From contig CP126125.1 of the NCBI GenBank assembly GCA_030123525.1, forward strand, positions 2,356,001 through 2,420,000: a DNA stretch of 64,000 nt. Reading direction: 5' to 3'. The DNA comes from ELB16-189 sp018266435. GTDB taxonomy: Bacteria > Bacteroidota > Bacteroidia > Cytophagales > Cyclobacteriaceae. This document shows, one piece after another, positions 9,508 through 17,272 of the stretch. Position 1 is the first letter of the stretch. Every line of letters starts with the position of its first letter. The position numbers were made by a program, and so were the translations under genes. Under the pieces are notes generated by a model. That model ran no database searches. It saw only the letters and a list, made by a program, of their open reading frames with translations, and was not told the origin of the DNA.

Positions 9508-9522
9508 GTTGGCTGTAGTGCT
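9508..9522. repeat. Left 15-bp imperfect inverted repeat flanking the M20 gene
   Basis: GTTGGCTGTAGTGCT at 9508-9522 pairs with AGCATTACAGCCAAC at 11039-11053 (14 of 15 bases complementary). It sits 2 bases beyond the stop codon of the M20 gene. Confidence 0.55.
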
Positions 9523-9524
9523 TT

Positions 9525-11003
9525 CTACTTTTTCAACTTACTTTCTTCGTCAGCTAAATGTTGCAAGTAATAACAATATATCAATTGCCCTTTACGAATA
9601 CTTGAAAGTCTTATGAACTCATTTGCTGCATGCCAATGCTCGTCTGCCTGCTGAAAGCCTAATGAATAAGCATAAAGTCCTAAAATTTCTTTAAAATCAA
9701 TTAGTGGGCCAACACTACCACCCGAAGCAATTTGCAAAGGTTGTTTATCATAAATTTTAAGTAATACATCTGATACATATTTATAAGCTTTAGTATTGGC
9801 AGGAAATTTTATTGGAGTAGCATAGCCATTACTAAATTTATATGTTACAGTTGCCCCTACTGGAAGATTTTTATTGATATGCTTCACTATCAAATCTATA
9901 ATTTCTTTTCCTGATTGATTGGGCACTAACCTACAAGTAATTCTTGCCATTGCATTCTTAGGAATAATATTTGCATGCCCTTCAGCCTCGGTATAACCAC
10001 TTTGTAATCCAACTATTTCAAGTGTAGGCCGAAACCAAACACGTTCCAACGGTAAATAATTTGTATCGCCCACTTCAGCAGTTGTACCCAACACTTTCAT
10101 ATCATCATACTTATTATAAGGTATTTTTCTTATCATTTCTTTTTCTTCTGAAGTAGTTGGCACTACATTATTATAAAATCCATCTACTGCAACATTTCCT
10201 TCTTTAGTATAAAACGAGGCAATAATTTGAGACATGATAACTGCAGCGTTTGGTGTTTTTCCACCAAATTGCCCTGAATGAGCATCAATGTTGGCGGTTT
10301 TTATAGTAAACTCCAAAATTGCAGCACCTCTTAAACTCATCAAAATTTCTGGAGTTGTTTCGTTATACTGTTCTCCATCAGCATTTAAAGCAAAATCAGC
10401 CTTTAATAATTCTTTATTCTTTTCAAGAAAGTTTTTAAAACTAGGGCTGCCTTTTTCTTCTTCGCCATCAAAAATAAATTTTACGTTCACGGGTAATTTG
10501 CCATCTGTTTTCAACATAGCTTCAACAGCCCAAATAGTTACCATCACACCACTTTTATCATCACTTGCACCACGACCAAAAATCTTTCCATTATCTACTA
10601 TTGGTTCAAAAGGTGGATTGCTCCATTCTGATTCTTTTACCGGTTGCACATCGTAATGAGCATAAATTAAAATAGTTGGTTTACCCGGTGCTTTGTCCCA
10701 GCATCCATAGACCATATCGTTTCCATCGGTAGGGATTGTTCGGGCTGTTGTCATTCCTATAGCTTTTAGTTTATTCACTATCCATGCAGCTGCTTTGTCA
10801 ATATCAGGTTTGTGAGATGGAATAGAAGATATGCTTGGAATAGAAACCAACTCTCTATATTCTTTTAAGTGTGCATTATTATTATCGTCAATATATTTTT
10901 CGTAAGATGTCAGGGACGGTTTTACTTGAGCTGTTGAATTCGTGTTAGTTAATAGAGTCAAGCTAACAAAAATTGGCAAGGTTAAAGATTTTAAAATTGT
11001 CAT
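9525..11003 (-). CDS. M20 family metallopeptidase (dipeptidase-like), secreted
   Basis: 492 residues with a signal peptide (cleavage near STAQ, about residue 26). The zinc ligands of M20 di-zinc peptidases are present: YAHYDVQP (His116, with Asp118), GRGASDDKSG (bridging Asp148), and DGEEEKGSPS (Glu181/Glu182). A lid/dimerisation domain lies at about 230-370 and the last His ligand near GFQQADEHWHAANEF. The likely reaction is hydrolysis of short peptides in the periplasm or outside the cell. The gene is clearly more AT-rich than dnaA and the other neighbours, uses A/T-ending codons heavily, and is bracketed by inverted repeats, so acquisition by transfer is likely. Confidence 0.9.
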   Translation of the reverse strand: MTILKSLTLPIFVSLTLLTNTNSTAQVKPSLTSYEKYIDDNNNAHLKEYRELVSIPSISSIPSHKPDIDKAAAWIVNKLKAIGMTTARTIPTDGNDMVYGCWDKAPGKPTILIYAHYDVQPVKESEWSNPPFEPIVDNGKIFGRGASDDKSGVMVTIWAVEAMLKTDGKLPVNVKFIFDGEEEKGSPSFKNFLEKNKELLKADFALNADGEQYNETTPEILMSLRGAAILEFTIKTANIDAHSGQFGGKTPNAAVIMSQIIASFYTKEGNVAVDGFYNNVVPTTSEEKEMIRKIPYNKYDDMKVLGTTAEVGDTNYLPLERVWFRPTLEIVGLQSGYTEAEGHANIIPKNAMARITCRLVPNQSGKEIIDLIVKHINKNLPVGATVTYKFSNGYATPIKFPANTKAYKYVSDVLLKIYDKQPLQIASGGSVGPLIDFKEILGLYAYSLGFQQADEHWHAANEFIRLSSIRKGQLIYCYYLQHLADEESKLKK

Positions 11004-11038
11004 TATGAATGTTTTTTGAATTTAACGGGATGTCCTTT

Positions 11039-11053
11039 AGCATTACAGCCAAC
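11039..11053. repeat. Right 15-bp imperfect inverted repeat flanking the M20 gene
   Basis: AGCATTACAGCCAAC is the reverse complement of the copy at 9508-9522 except for one base. It partly overlaps a local hairpin at 11048-11069 with 9-bp arms GCCAACAAA and TTTGTTGGC around AATA. Confidence 0.55.
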
Positions 11054-11060
11054 AAAAATA
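11053..11060 (-). promoter_or_regulatory. Putative -7 element (TATTTTTG) upstream of the M20 gene
   Basis: The minus strand reads TATTTTTG, matching TAnnTTTG, 50 bases upstream of the M20 ATG at 11003. It lies inside the hairpin formed by GCCAACAAA/TTTGTTGGC, so the hairpin and promoter share sequence. No -33 match was found at normal spacing. Confidence 0.35.
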
Positions 11061-11095
11061 TTTGTTGGCAAGTTGAGATTTACCTGGGTTTGAGT

Positions 11096-11128
11096 AAAAT
11101 AAATCAGCCCGCTGTCAAAGCGAGCTGA
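11096..11128 (-). terminator. Rho-independent terminator after dnaA
   Basis: Read on the minus strand, TCAGCTCGCT and AGCGGGCTGA form an imperfect stem around a short loop (11104-11128), followed by a T-rich run (complement of 11096-11103). It lies 25 bases past the dnaA stop and separates dnaA from the M20 segment. Confidence 0.6.
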
Positions 11129-11152
11129 GAATATTATAATTGCTGAATGGGT

Positions 11153-12583
11153 TTAAGCCGACATTCTTGATTTGAATTTTTTAGTCAATTCGTCCATGCT
11201 GTTTTTAAAGTTAGAATCTACTTTCATCATATCTTCTACTGACTCCAGTGCATGAATTACTGTGCTGTGATCGCGTCCTCCAAAATTTTCGCCAATTAGT
11301 GCCAGGGTCAACTGGGTATAACGTTTGCAAAAATACATGGCTGTTTGGCGGGGAATAACAATCTCGCGTTTTTTTACTTTTCCTTTCAGTTGTTCAGTGT
11401 CTACTTTAAAATAATCGGCTACGGTTTTTTGAATGTAGTCCACACTCACATCGCTTTGTATTTCTTTGATGATGTTTTTCAGTACTTCTTTGGCTAAATC
11501 CAAATCAATATCTTTTTTGAGCAGGGTGGCATGAAACAGTAATGAATTAAGTACGCCTTCCATGTCGCGCAGGTTAGTATCAACACTGTAAGCCAGGTAC
11601 TCGGCTACTTCGGTGGGAATTTCAATTCCGTCAGACTGCATTTTATTGTTGATGATGGCCAGTTTGGTTTCAAAGTCCGGCTCTTGCAGGTCGGCTGTCA
11701 ATCCCCATTTGAATCGCGAAAGCAGGCGTTCCTGAAATCCTTTCAGGTCGCGTGGGGGGCAATCGCTTGTCATAATGATTTGTTTGCCCGATTGATGGAG
11801 TTGGTTAAAGATATTGAAAAACATCTCTTGTGTTTTTTCACGTCCGGCCAAAAATTGCACATCATCAAGGATGAGTAAATCCACCTGGAGATAAAAATTT
11901 TGGAACTCCTGCATTTTCAAATTTTGCAGGGCATTTAAGAACTGATTGGTAAAATCATTTTGATCAACATACAAAACTATTTTTTCGGGCATGTTCTTTT
12001 TTATCTCGTTACCGATGGCTTGCACCAAGTGTGTTTTGCCCACACCCACACCACCATAAAGCATGAGCGGGTTAAACGAAGTAGTTCCGGGCTTTTTGGC
12101 TACGGCCACCCCGGCCGACCGGGCCAAGCGGTTACAATCGCCCTCTACAAAATTTTCAAAAATATAGCTTGGGTTTAGTCTTGAGTTAACAGTACGTGGA
12201 TCCAGTGCTTTATAAGCAAATGGCGAATATTCAGTGTGTGCGTTGCCATTTTGTCCTTGAGTTGTCTTTTTTAATCCGTTGCCGTTGGGCAGATTTACTG
12301 TTACGGGCGGATTTTGTTTGTTGCCACTGTCAACCACTACAGAATACTCCAAGCGGCCTTCTACGCCCATCACGGTATGTACGGCTTTTTTCAGTACCGG
12401 CACGTAGTGATCTTCCAGCCATTCATAAAAAAATTGTGAGGGCACCTGAATGGTCAGAACATTGCCATCTGTACGCACCGGCTCGATCGGTTTGAACCAC
12501 GTGTTGAATTCTTGTTCTTCCACATGTTGTTTGATAATCTCTAAGCAATCGGTCCAAACGGTGGTGGTGGTGTCAACTAGCAT
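11153..12583 (-). CDS. dnaA: Chromosomal replication initiator DnaA
   Basis: 476 residues, the usual length. Domain I is at about 1-80 and a variable linker (Asn/Gly-rich) at about 88-120. The AAA+ ATPase has Walker A GGVGVGKT (177-184) and Walker B LLILDDVQFL (about 240-250), and the C-terminal domain IV carries the DnaA-box-binding signature GGRDHSTVIHAL. It binds DnaA boxes and opens the origin in an ATP-dependent way. It is divergent from the mutase gene, with a 260-base AT-rich gap between them. I saw no exact TTATCCACA box in that gap, so the replication origin may lie elsewhere. Confidence 0.97.
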   Translation of the reverse strand: MLVDTTTTVWTDCLEIIKQHVEEQEFNTWFKPIEPVRTDGNVLTIQVPSQFFYEWLEDHYVPVLKKAVHTVMGVEGRLEYSVVVDSGNKQNPPVTVNLPNGNGLKKTTQGQNGNAHTEYSPFAYKALDPRTVNSRLNPSYIFENFVEGDCNRLARSAGVAVAKKPGTTSFNPLMLYGGVGVGKTHLVQAIGNEIKKNMPEKIVLYVDQNDFTNQFLNALQNLKMQEFQNFYLQVDLLILDDVQFLAGREKTQEMFFNIFNQLHQSGKQIIMTSDCPPRDLKGFQERLLSRFKWGLTADLQEPDFETKLAIINNKMQSDGIEIPTEVAEYLAYSVDTNLRDMEGVLNSLLFHATLLKKDIDLDLAKEVLKNIIKEIQSDVSVDYIQKTVADYFKVDTEQLKGKVKKREIVIPRQTAMYFCKRYTQLTLALIGENFGGRDHSTVIHALESVEDMMKVDSNFKNSMDELTKKFKSRMSA

Positions 12584-12843
12584 GGAGAGGTACAGTTAGG
12601 TTTAGTTTTTTACAAAGGGCGACAAAGGTGAAAAAAAAATGATGAACAAAAAATGATTTCCAATCCAGAATTTTCTCTCATGCATACACAGGAAAACATA
12701 ATCGGAAGGTAAAGAATTGAAATCATTTGCAAGGCTTTTTATTAAAAAAAATCTTAAATTTTTTTGATATTTTTTTAGTGCATTTAAAATCTCAAATTGG
12801 ATCGTGATTTAATATGATTTTAGTCAATGAACCCATAAAATAA
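12584..12843. other. AT-rich divergent region between dnaA and the mutase gene
   Basis: 260 bases containing both 5' leaders. Positions 12739-12800 are almost only A and T with long A and T runs. One weak DnaA-box-like match (GCATACACA, near 12702) is present, but no cluster. On the dnaA strand, CACCTTTG near 12625 is one mismatch from the TAnnTTTG element. Confidence 0.3.
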
Positions 12844-15800
12844 ATGTCTGGTAAAAAAAATGTATTTGATTTTGCACCTGCCTCTATTCACGATTGGGAA
12901 AAAACAGCCCGACAAGAGTTGAGTGGGCGCTTGTTGCAAGAGTTAGTGGTTTCAGCAAACGGACTGGCCATTCAACCCTATTACCACAGCCCTGATAATC
13001 AATTACAAACAAAAATAAAATTCAAAACTTCGGCTTTCTTGCAAATTGGTGCGCGCTCGTGGGTCAATGCTCCTAAAATTTTGGTTACAGACGAAAAAAA
13101 ATCCAATGCACAAGCGTTGCTTCAGCTTAACTCGGGCGCTGAGGGCATCTTTTTTGAATTAAAGACAAGTAAAATAGACTTTTATGCATTGCTGAAAGGT
13201 ATTGAATTTGAACATTGTGCTGTTTTTTTTCATGCCGAAAATCATTCTGAAGAGGTACTGAGGGATTTTATTTCGTTTGTCGAAAGCCAGAAGATTCAGA
13301 AAAAAATCAAGGGAGTGTTTTTTAATCGCCAGGCTACCGATGTGTCATATTTACTGATGCCAAACTTTCATGTTAATGGAATAGTGGTTAGGCCAAATGA
13401 AAATTGTGTTGATGAAATTGTGGATAGCTTGTTGGTGGCTGTTGATATCTTTGATGAATTACTCAAGAAAAACCCCCAACCTGAAAAAACAGTTAACTCA
13501 ATGGCTTTTTCGGTTGACGCAGGAACAGATTATTTTATTACTGTTTGTAAAATCCGCGCCTTAAAAAAATTATGGCTTACACTTCAGCAAGCCTGGCAAA
13601 CAACAAGTCCGTGCGAAGCATTCATTCATGTTGATTCAAAAAAATGGATTCATGAAAAGTTTCAACCACACGGCAACCTGCTGAAACAAACCACGGCTGC
13701 CATGGCGGCCGTCATCGGAGGTTGCCAGGCACTGACCAGTGAACCGGAAGACGGCTCTCAACCGATGATGAGCCGCATCACACGAAATGTATCTTCCATA
13801 CTGCGTGATGAATCACACTTTTCAAAAGTAGATGACCCGCTCTCGGGATCTTATTTTATCGAATCAGTCACCGATCAGATTGCAACCGAAGCCTGGAATA
13901 AAATCAGGGATGCAAGGCCACAGTTTTCGGCCTTTAGGTATCACCCGGTTTTTTTACAAGGTTCATTAAAAACAGAACCCTGGCTGTCGCCTGAAAAAAT
14001 TTCAGTCAATTCTTCTTTCGATGGAAATGATCTAAGTGGCTCGCTAACTAATTTTTCTGCCGGCATTGCCCCATTTTTGCGTGGGCCGTATGCTACCATG
14101 TACACGGTTAGGCCGTGGACCATCCGCCAGTATGCAGGATTTTCCACCGCCAAAGAATCGAATGCATTTTACCGGAGAAATCTGGAGGCAGGGCAAAAAG
14201 GCTTGTCAGTAGCGTTTGATCTGGCCACGCATCGCGGCTATGATTCTGATCATCCGCGTGTGGCGGGTGATGTAGGCAAAGCCGGTGTGGCCATCGACTC
14301 TGTACTCGACATGAAAATTTTGTTTGATCAGATTCCGCTCGACCAAATGAGTGTTTCCATGACGATGAACGGGGCGGTAATTCCGATTCTTGCATTTTAC
14401 ATCGTGGCTGCCGAAGAGCAGGGTGTCAAACCCTACCAACTTACCGGCACGATTCAGAACGACATACTCAAAGAATTCATGGTACGCAACACGTACATTT
14501 ATCCGCCTGCTCCATCCATGCGCATAGTGGCCGATATTTTTTCGTACTGCACCAACCACATGCCTAAGTTTAATACCATCAGCATCAGTGGTTACCACAT
14601 GCACGAAGCCGGAGCGCCTGCTCACATTGAGTTGGCCTACACGCTGGCCGATGGATTGGAATACATTCGAACCGGGCTGAAAGCCGGAATCGCCATTGAT
14701 GATTTTGCTCCGCGTCTTTCGTTCTTCTGGGGTATCGGTATGAACTTTTTTATGGAAGTGGCTAAGATGCGGGCTGGTAGGTTACTGTGGGCAAAAATCG
14801 TAAAACAATTCAACCCGAAAAATGAAAAATCAATGGCCTTGCGCACGCACTGCCAAACCAGCGGCTGGAGTTTAACGGAACAAGATCCGTATAACAATGT
14901 AACCCGCACCTGCATTGAAGCACTGGCTGCTGTGCTGGGAGGTACCCAATCGCTGCACACTAACTCTTTAGATGAAGCCATTGCGCTGCCTACTGATTTT
15001 TCGGCACGCATTGCACGAAACACTCAATTGTACCTGCAAAAAGAGGCGGGCATCACCCAAGTGGTTGATCCGCTCGGAGGATCCTACTACCTGGAATACC
15101 TGACCGAGCAATTAACCGAAAAAGCCTGGGCGCTAATTGAAGAAGTAGAAGGCCTTGGCGGGATGACTCAGGCCATTGAACGAGGATTGCCGAAACTGCG
15201 AATTGAAGAAGCAGCAGCAGCCAAGCAGGCCCGCATTGATTCAGGCGAAGAAATTATCATAGGGGTAAACCGCTATCGCACTGACGAGAAACCCGATTTT
15301 GCTATTTTAGAAGTGGATAATACTGTTGTGCGCAAAGAACAACTAGGTCGCCTGGATAAGCTAAAACGCGAACGCAACAGCGAGGCAGTTCAACAAGCGT
15401 TGGAAGCAATTGAATCTTCAGCTAAAGGAAACGGAAACTTGCTGGAGGCAGCCATAGTAGCAGCACGCGCCCGAGCCACCCTTGGCGAAATTTCTTTAGC
15501 CATGGAAAAAATATTTGGCCGGTACCGGGCAACGGTGCAAGCGGTTTCAGGTGTATATTCGGGGGCGATGAAAAACAAAAAAGAACTGGACGAGGTAAAA
15601 AAATTATCAGACAAGTTTGCCAAAAAAGAAGGACGCAGACCGCGCATGCTGGTAGCCAAGATCGGGCAAGATGGGCACGACCGTGGTGCAAAAGTAATTG
15701 CTACCGGCTTTGCTGATCTGGGCTTTGATGTAGACATTGGCCCGCTCTTTCAAACTCCGACCGAAGTGGCCAGGCAGGCGATGGAAAATGACGTGCACGT

Positions 15801-16020
15801 AGTAGGTGCAAGCAGTTTAGCAGGCGGACATAAAACATTAGTTCCTGAACTGATCAGTGAGTTGAAAAAAATTGGCCGGCCCGATATATTAGTGGTAGCC
15901 GGGGGCGTAATACCTCAGCAGGATTATGATTTTTTAAAAAAGGCAGGCGTAGCCGGAATCTTTGGTCCGGGTACATCCGTAGTGCAGGCAGCCAAAACCG
16001 TTTTGGAACGCATGCTTTGA
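12844..16020 (+). CDS. Methylmalonyl-CoA mutase, small- and large-subunit halves fused in one chain
   Basis: 1058 residues. Residues about 1-385 resemble the small, non-catalytic MutA barrel (for example MMSRITRNVSSILRDESHFSKVDDPLSGSYF, cut here by prose). From about 408 the catalytic MutB barrel begins (GPYATMYTVRPWTIRQYAGF), with the substrate and radical residues of the family including the YHMHEAGAP segment. The C-terminal cobalamin domain is at about 925-1058 with DGHDRG (about 943-948), carrying the cobalt-ligating His, and GASSLAGGH (about 990). The enzyme interconverts (R)-methylmalonyl-CoA and succinyl-CoA. MutA's own degenerate B12 domain is missing, so the fusion joined truncated mutA to complete mutB. 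No meaB/argK gene adjoins it. Confidence 0.9.
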   Translation: MSGKKNVFDFAPASIHDWEKTARQELSGRLLQELVVSANGLAIQPYYHSPDNQLQTKIKFKTSAFLQIGARSWVNAPKILVTDEKKSNAQALLQLNSGAEGIFFELKTSKIDFYALLKGIEFEHCAVFFHAENHSEEVLRDFISFVESQKIQKKIKGVFFNRQATDVSYLLMPNFHVNGIVVRPNENCVDEIVDSLLVAVDIFDELLKKNPQPEKTVNSMAFSVDAGTDYFITVCKIRALKKLWLTLQQAWQTTSPCEAFIHVDSKKWIHEKFQPHGNLLKQTTAAMAAVIGGCQALTSEPEDGSQPMMSRITRNVSSILRDESHFSKVDDPLSGSYFIESVTDQIATEAWNKIRDARPQFSAFRYHPVFLQGSLKTEPWLSPEKISVNSSFDGNDLSGSLTNFSAGIAPFLRGPYATMYTVRPWTIRQYAGFSTAKESNAFYRRNLEAGQKGLSVAFDLATHRGYDSDHPRVAGDVGKAGVAIDSVLDMKILFDQIPLDQMSVSMTMNGAVIPILAFYIVAAEEQGVKPYQLTGTIQNDILKEFMVRNTYIYPPAPSMRIVADIFSYCTNHMPKFNTISISGYHMHEAGAPAHIELAYTLADGLEYIRTGLKAGIAIDDFAPRLSFFWGIGMNFFMEVAKMRAGRLLWAKIVKQFNPKNEKSMALRTHCQTSGWSLTEQDPYNNVTRTCIEALAAVLGGTQSLHTNSLDEAIALPTDFSARIARNTQLYLQKEAGITQVVDPLGGSYYLEYLTEQLTEKAWALIEEVEGLGGMTQAIERGLPKLRIEEAAAAKQARIDSGEEIIIGVNRYRTDEKPDFAILEVDNTVVRKEQLGRLDKLKRERNSEAVQQALEAIESSAKGNGNLLEAAIVAARARATLGEISLAMEKIFGRYRATVQAVSGVYSGAMKNKKELDEVKKLSDKFAKKEGRRPRMLVAKIGQDGHDRGAKVIATGFADLGFDVDIGPLFQTPTEVARQAMENDVHVVGASSLAGGHKTLVPELISELKKIGRPDILVVAGGVIPQQDYDFLKKAGVAGIFGPGTSVVQAAKTVLERML

Positions 16021-16050
16021 AAACACTAAAATCCATCTAAAAAATGTACT

Positions 16051-16129
16051 GTCATTGTGAGCGAAGTGAAGCAATTTCTGATTCGAAGTTAAAATGGGGT
16101 TGCTTCGGCCGTTCTGTCATCGCAATGAC
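16051..16129. repeat. REP-like imperfect palindromic intergenic element
   Basis: The left end GTCATTGTGA and the right end, whose complement reads GTCATTGCGATGA, form terminal inverted repeats. The inner parts GCGAAGTGAAGCAA and TTGCTTCGGC are also complementary in part. Elements of the form GTCATTGCGA...GAAGCAATC...TCGCAATGAC are scattered in many Bacteroidota genomes (general knowledge). It lies in the 179-base gap after the mutase gene and may act as a 3'-end hairpin. Confidence 0.55.
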
Positions 16130-16199
16130 GTATTTCATATTTTTGAAGTCGCTTATAAATAAATAAGTTTAAAACAGCATTACATATAACTGTTTCTAT

Positions 16200-16787
16200 A
16201 TGGTAAAAACAAGACTCGAAGCATTCAGCGATGGCGTGTTTGCCATCATCATCACCATTATGGTTTTAGAGTTGAAAGTTCCGCATGGCAGCGAATGGGC
16301 TGACCTCACTGCGTTGTGGGCTAAGTTCTCAAGTTATGTGTTGAGTTTTGTGTTTGTGGGTATTTACTGGGTAAACCATCATCACATGATTCACGCTGTG
16401 AAACAGGTGAACGGAAGCATGATGTGGGGCAACCTCAATTTGTTGTTTTGGCTTTCGCTCATTCCATTTGTCACCAGCTGGATGGGTGAAAATCACTTCA
16501 GTGCACACCCGGTAGCCGCCTATTCCATAGTGCTTTTTCTGTGTGCCATTTCGTACAGGATTTTGCAGAATATAATCACGCGAAGTCATAACTACCCGGA
16601 AGCCATCACCCGAGCTTTTAAAAAATCGATGAGCAAAGCAGTACTATCAATGGTTTTGTATGTTGTTGCTTTTGGGTTTACATTTATTAACACAGGTGTT
16701 TCGGCAATTTTATTTTTAACCGTTTCATTTCTGTGGATGATTCCCGACCGGAATTTAGAACGAGCCATGAAAGAAATTATGGAGTAG
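16200..16787 (+). CDS. TMEM175-family potassium channel protein (DUF1211)
   Basis: 195 residues with six predicted membrane helices. The first carries RLEAFSDGVFAIIIT (residues 4-18), the FSD signature of TMEM175 channels, whose bacterial members conduct K+ as tetramers (family knowledge). Length and helix count fit the single-repeat bacterial form. It is followed after 29 bases by the DUF1761 membrane protein, so the two may be cotranscribed. Confidence 0.85.
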   Translation: MVKTRLEAFSDGVFAIIITIMVLELKVPHGSEWADLTALWAKFSSYVLSFVFVGIYWVNHHHMIHAVKQVNGSMMWGNLNLLFWLSLIPFVTSWMGENHFSAHPVAAYSIVLFLCAISYRILQNIITRSHNYPEAITRAFKKSMSKAVLSMVLYVVAFGFTFINTGVSAILFLTVSFLWMIPDRNLERAMKEIME

Positions 16788-16816
16788 TAAAAATATTTAA
16801 CCTAAACCCTAAACTT

Positions 16817-17245
16817 ATGCTCAATCAATTTTTAACTCATGCCAACTGGCTGGCCATTGTTGTGGCAGCTATTGCTTATTTTGCTCTGGGTGCACTTTGG
16901 TTCTCGGCCTTGTTTAGAAAACAATGGATGGCTCTCAATAACATTCCTGAGCCTACCCCCGAAAAACAGGAACAAATGAAATCCATGATGATGCCTTTGT
17001 TCGTCAAAACATTTTTAATGGGCGCTGTGGTGGCGCTGGTGCTGGCATTTTTAGTGAATGCTTTATCCATTCGGCATTGCGTGCCGGGTATTAAGCTGGG
17101 TCTTTTGCTCAGCGCGGTTGGGTGCATTCCTTTGGTTATGGCTGACATGTACCTGATGAAACCTACTAAACTCTGGTTCATTGATGCCGGCTACCACATC
17201 GTGGGCATCACACTGATGTCAATCATTATATCAGTTTGGCATTGA
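16817..17245 (+). CDS. DUF1761 family membrane protein
   Basis: 142 residues when started at the ATG at 16817; the open frame reaches back to 16733 but would overlap the channel gene out of frame, so the internal ATG is preferred. Four membrane segments are visible (about 8-28, 60-80, 90-110, 122-141), with the N-terminal ANWLAIVVAAIAYFALGALW pattern typical of DUF1761. Function is unknown. Confidence 0.75.
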   Translation: MLNQFLTHANWLAIVVAAIAYFALGALWFSALFRKQWMALNNIPEPTPEKQEQMKSMMMPLFVKTFLMGAVVALVLAFLVNALSIRHCVPGIKLGLLLSAVGCIPLVMADMYLMKPTKLWFIDAGYHIVGITLMSIIISVWH

Positions 17246-17272
17246 TTTTTCTAATCACGTAATCTTTACCTG

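Noticed and set aside
9508..11053. Canonical integron cassette
   Set aside because: The repeat ends do not fit the GTTRRRY / RYYYAAC cores and no integrase is present, so only a cassette-like description is kept.
12584..12843. Possible replication origin beside dnaA
   Set aside because: AT-rich, but only one weak DnaA-box-like sequence and no cluster of boxes was seen.
14108..15737. Several long minus-strand open frames
   Set aside because: All are antisense shadows of the methylmalonyl-CoA mutase gene, whose protein is highly conserved.
16733..16816. Earlier start for the DUF1761 gene
   Set aside because: It would overlap the channel gene in another frame; the ATG at 16817 gives the normal N-terminus.
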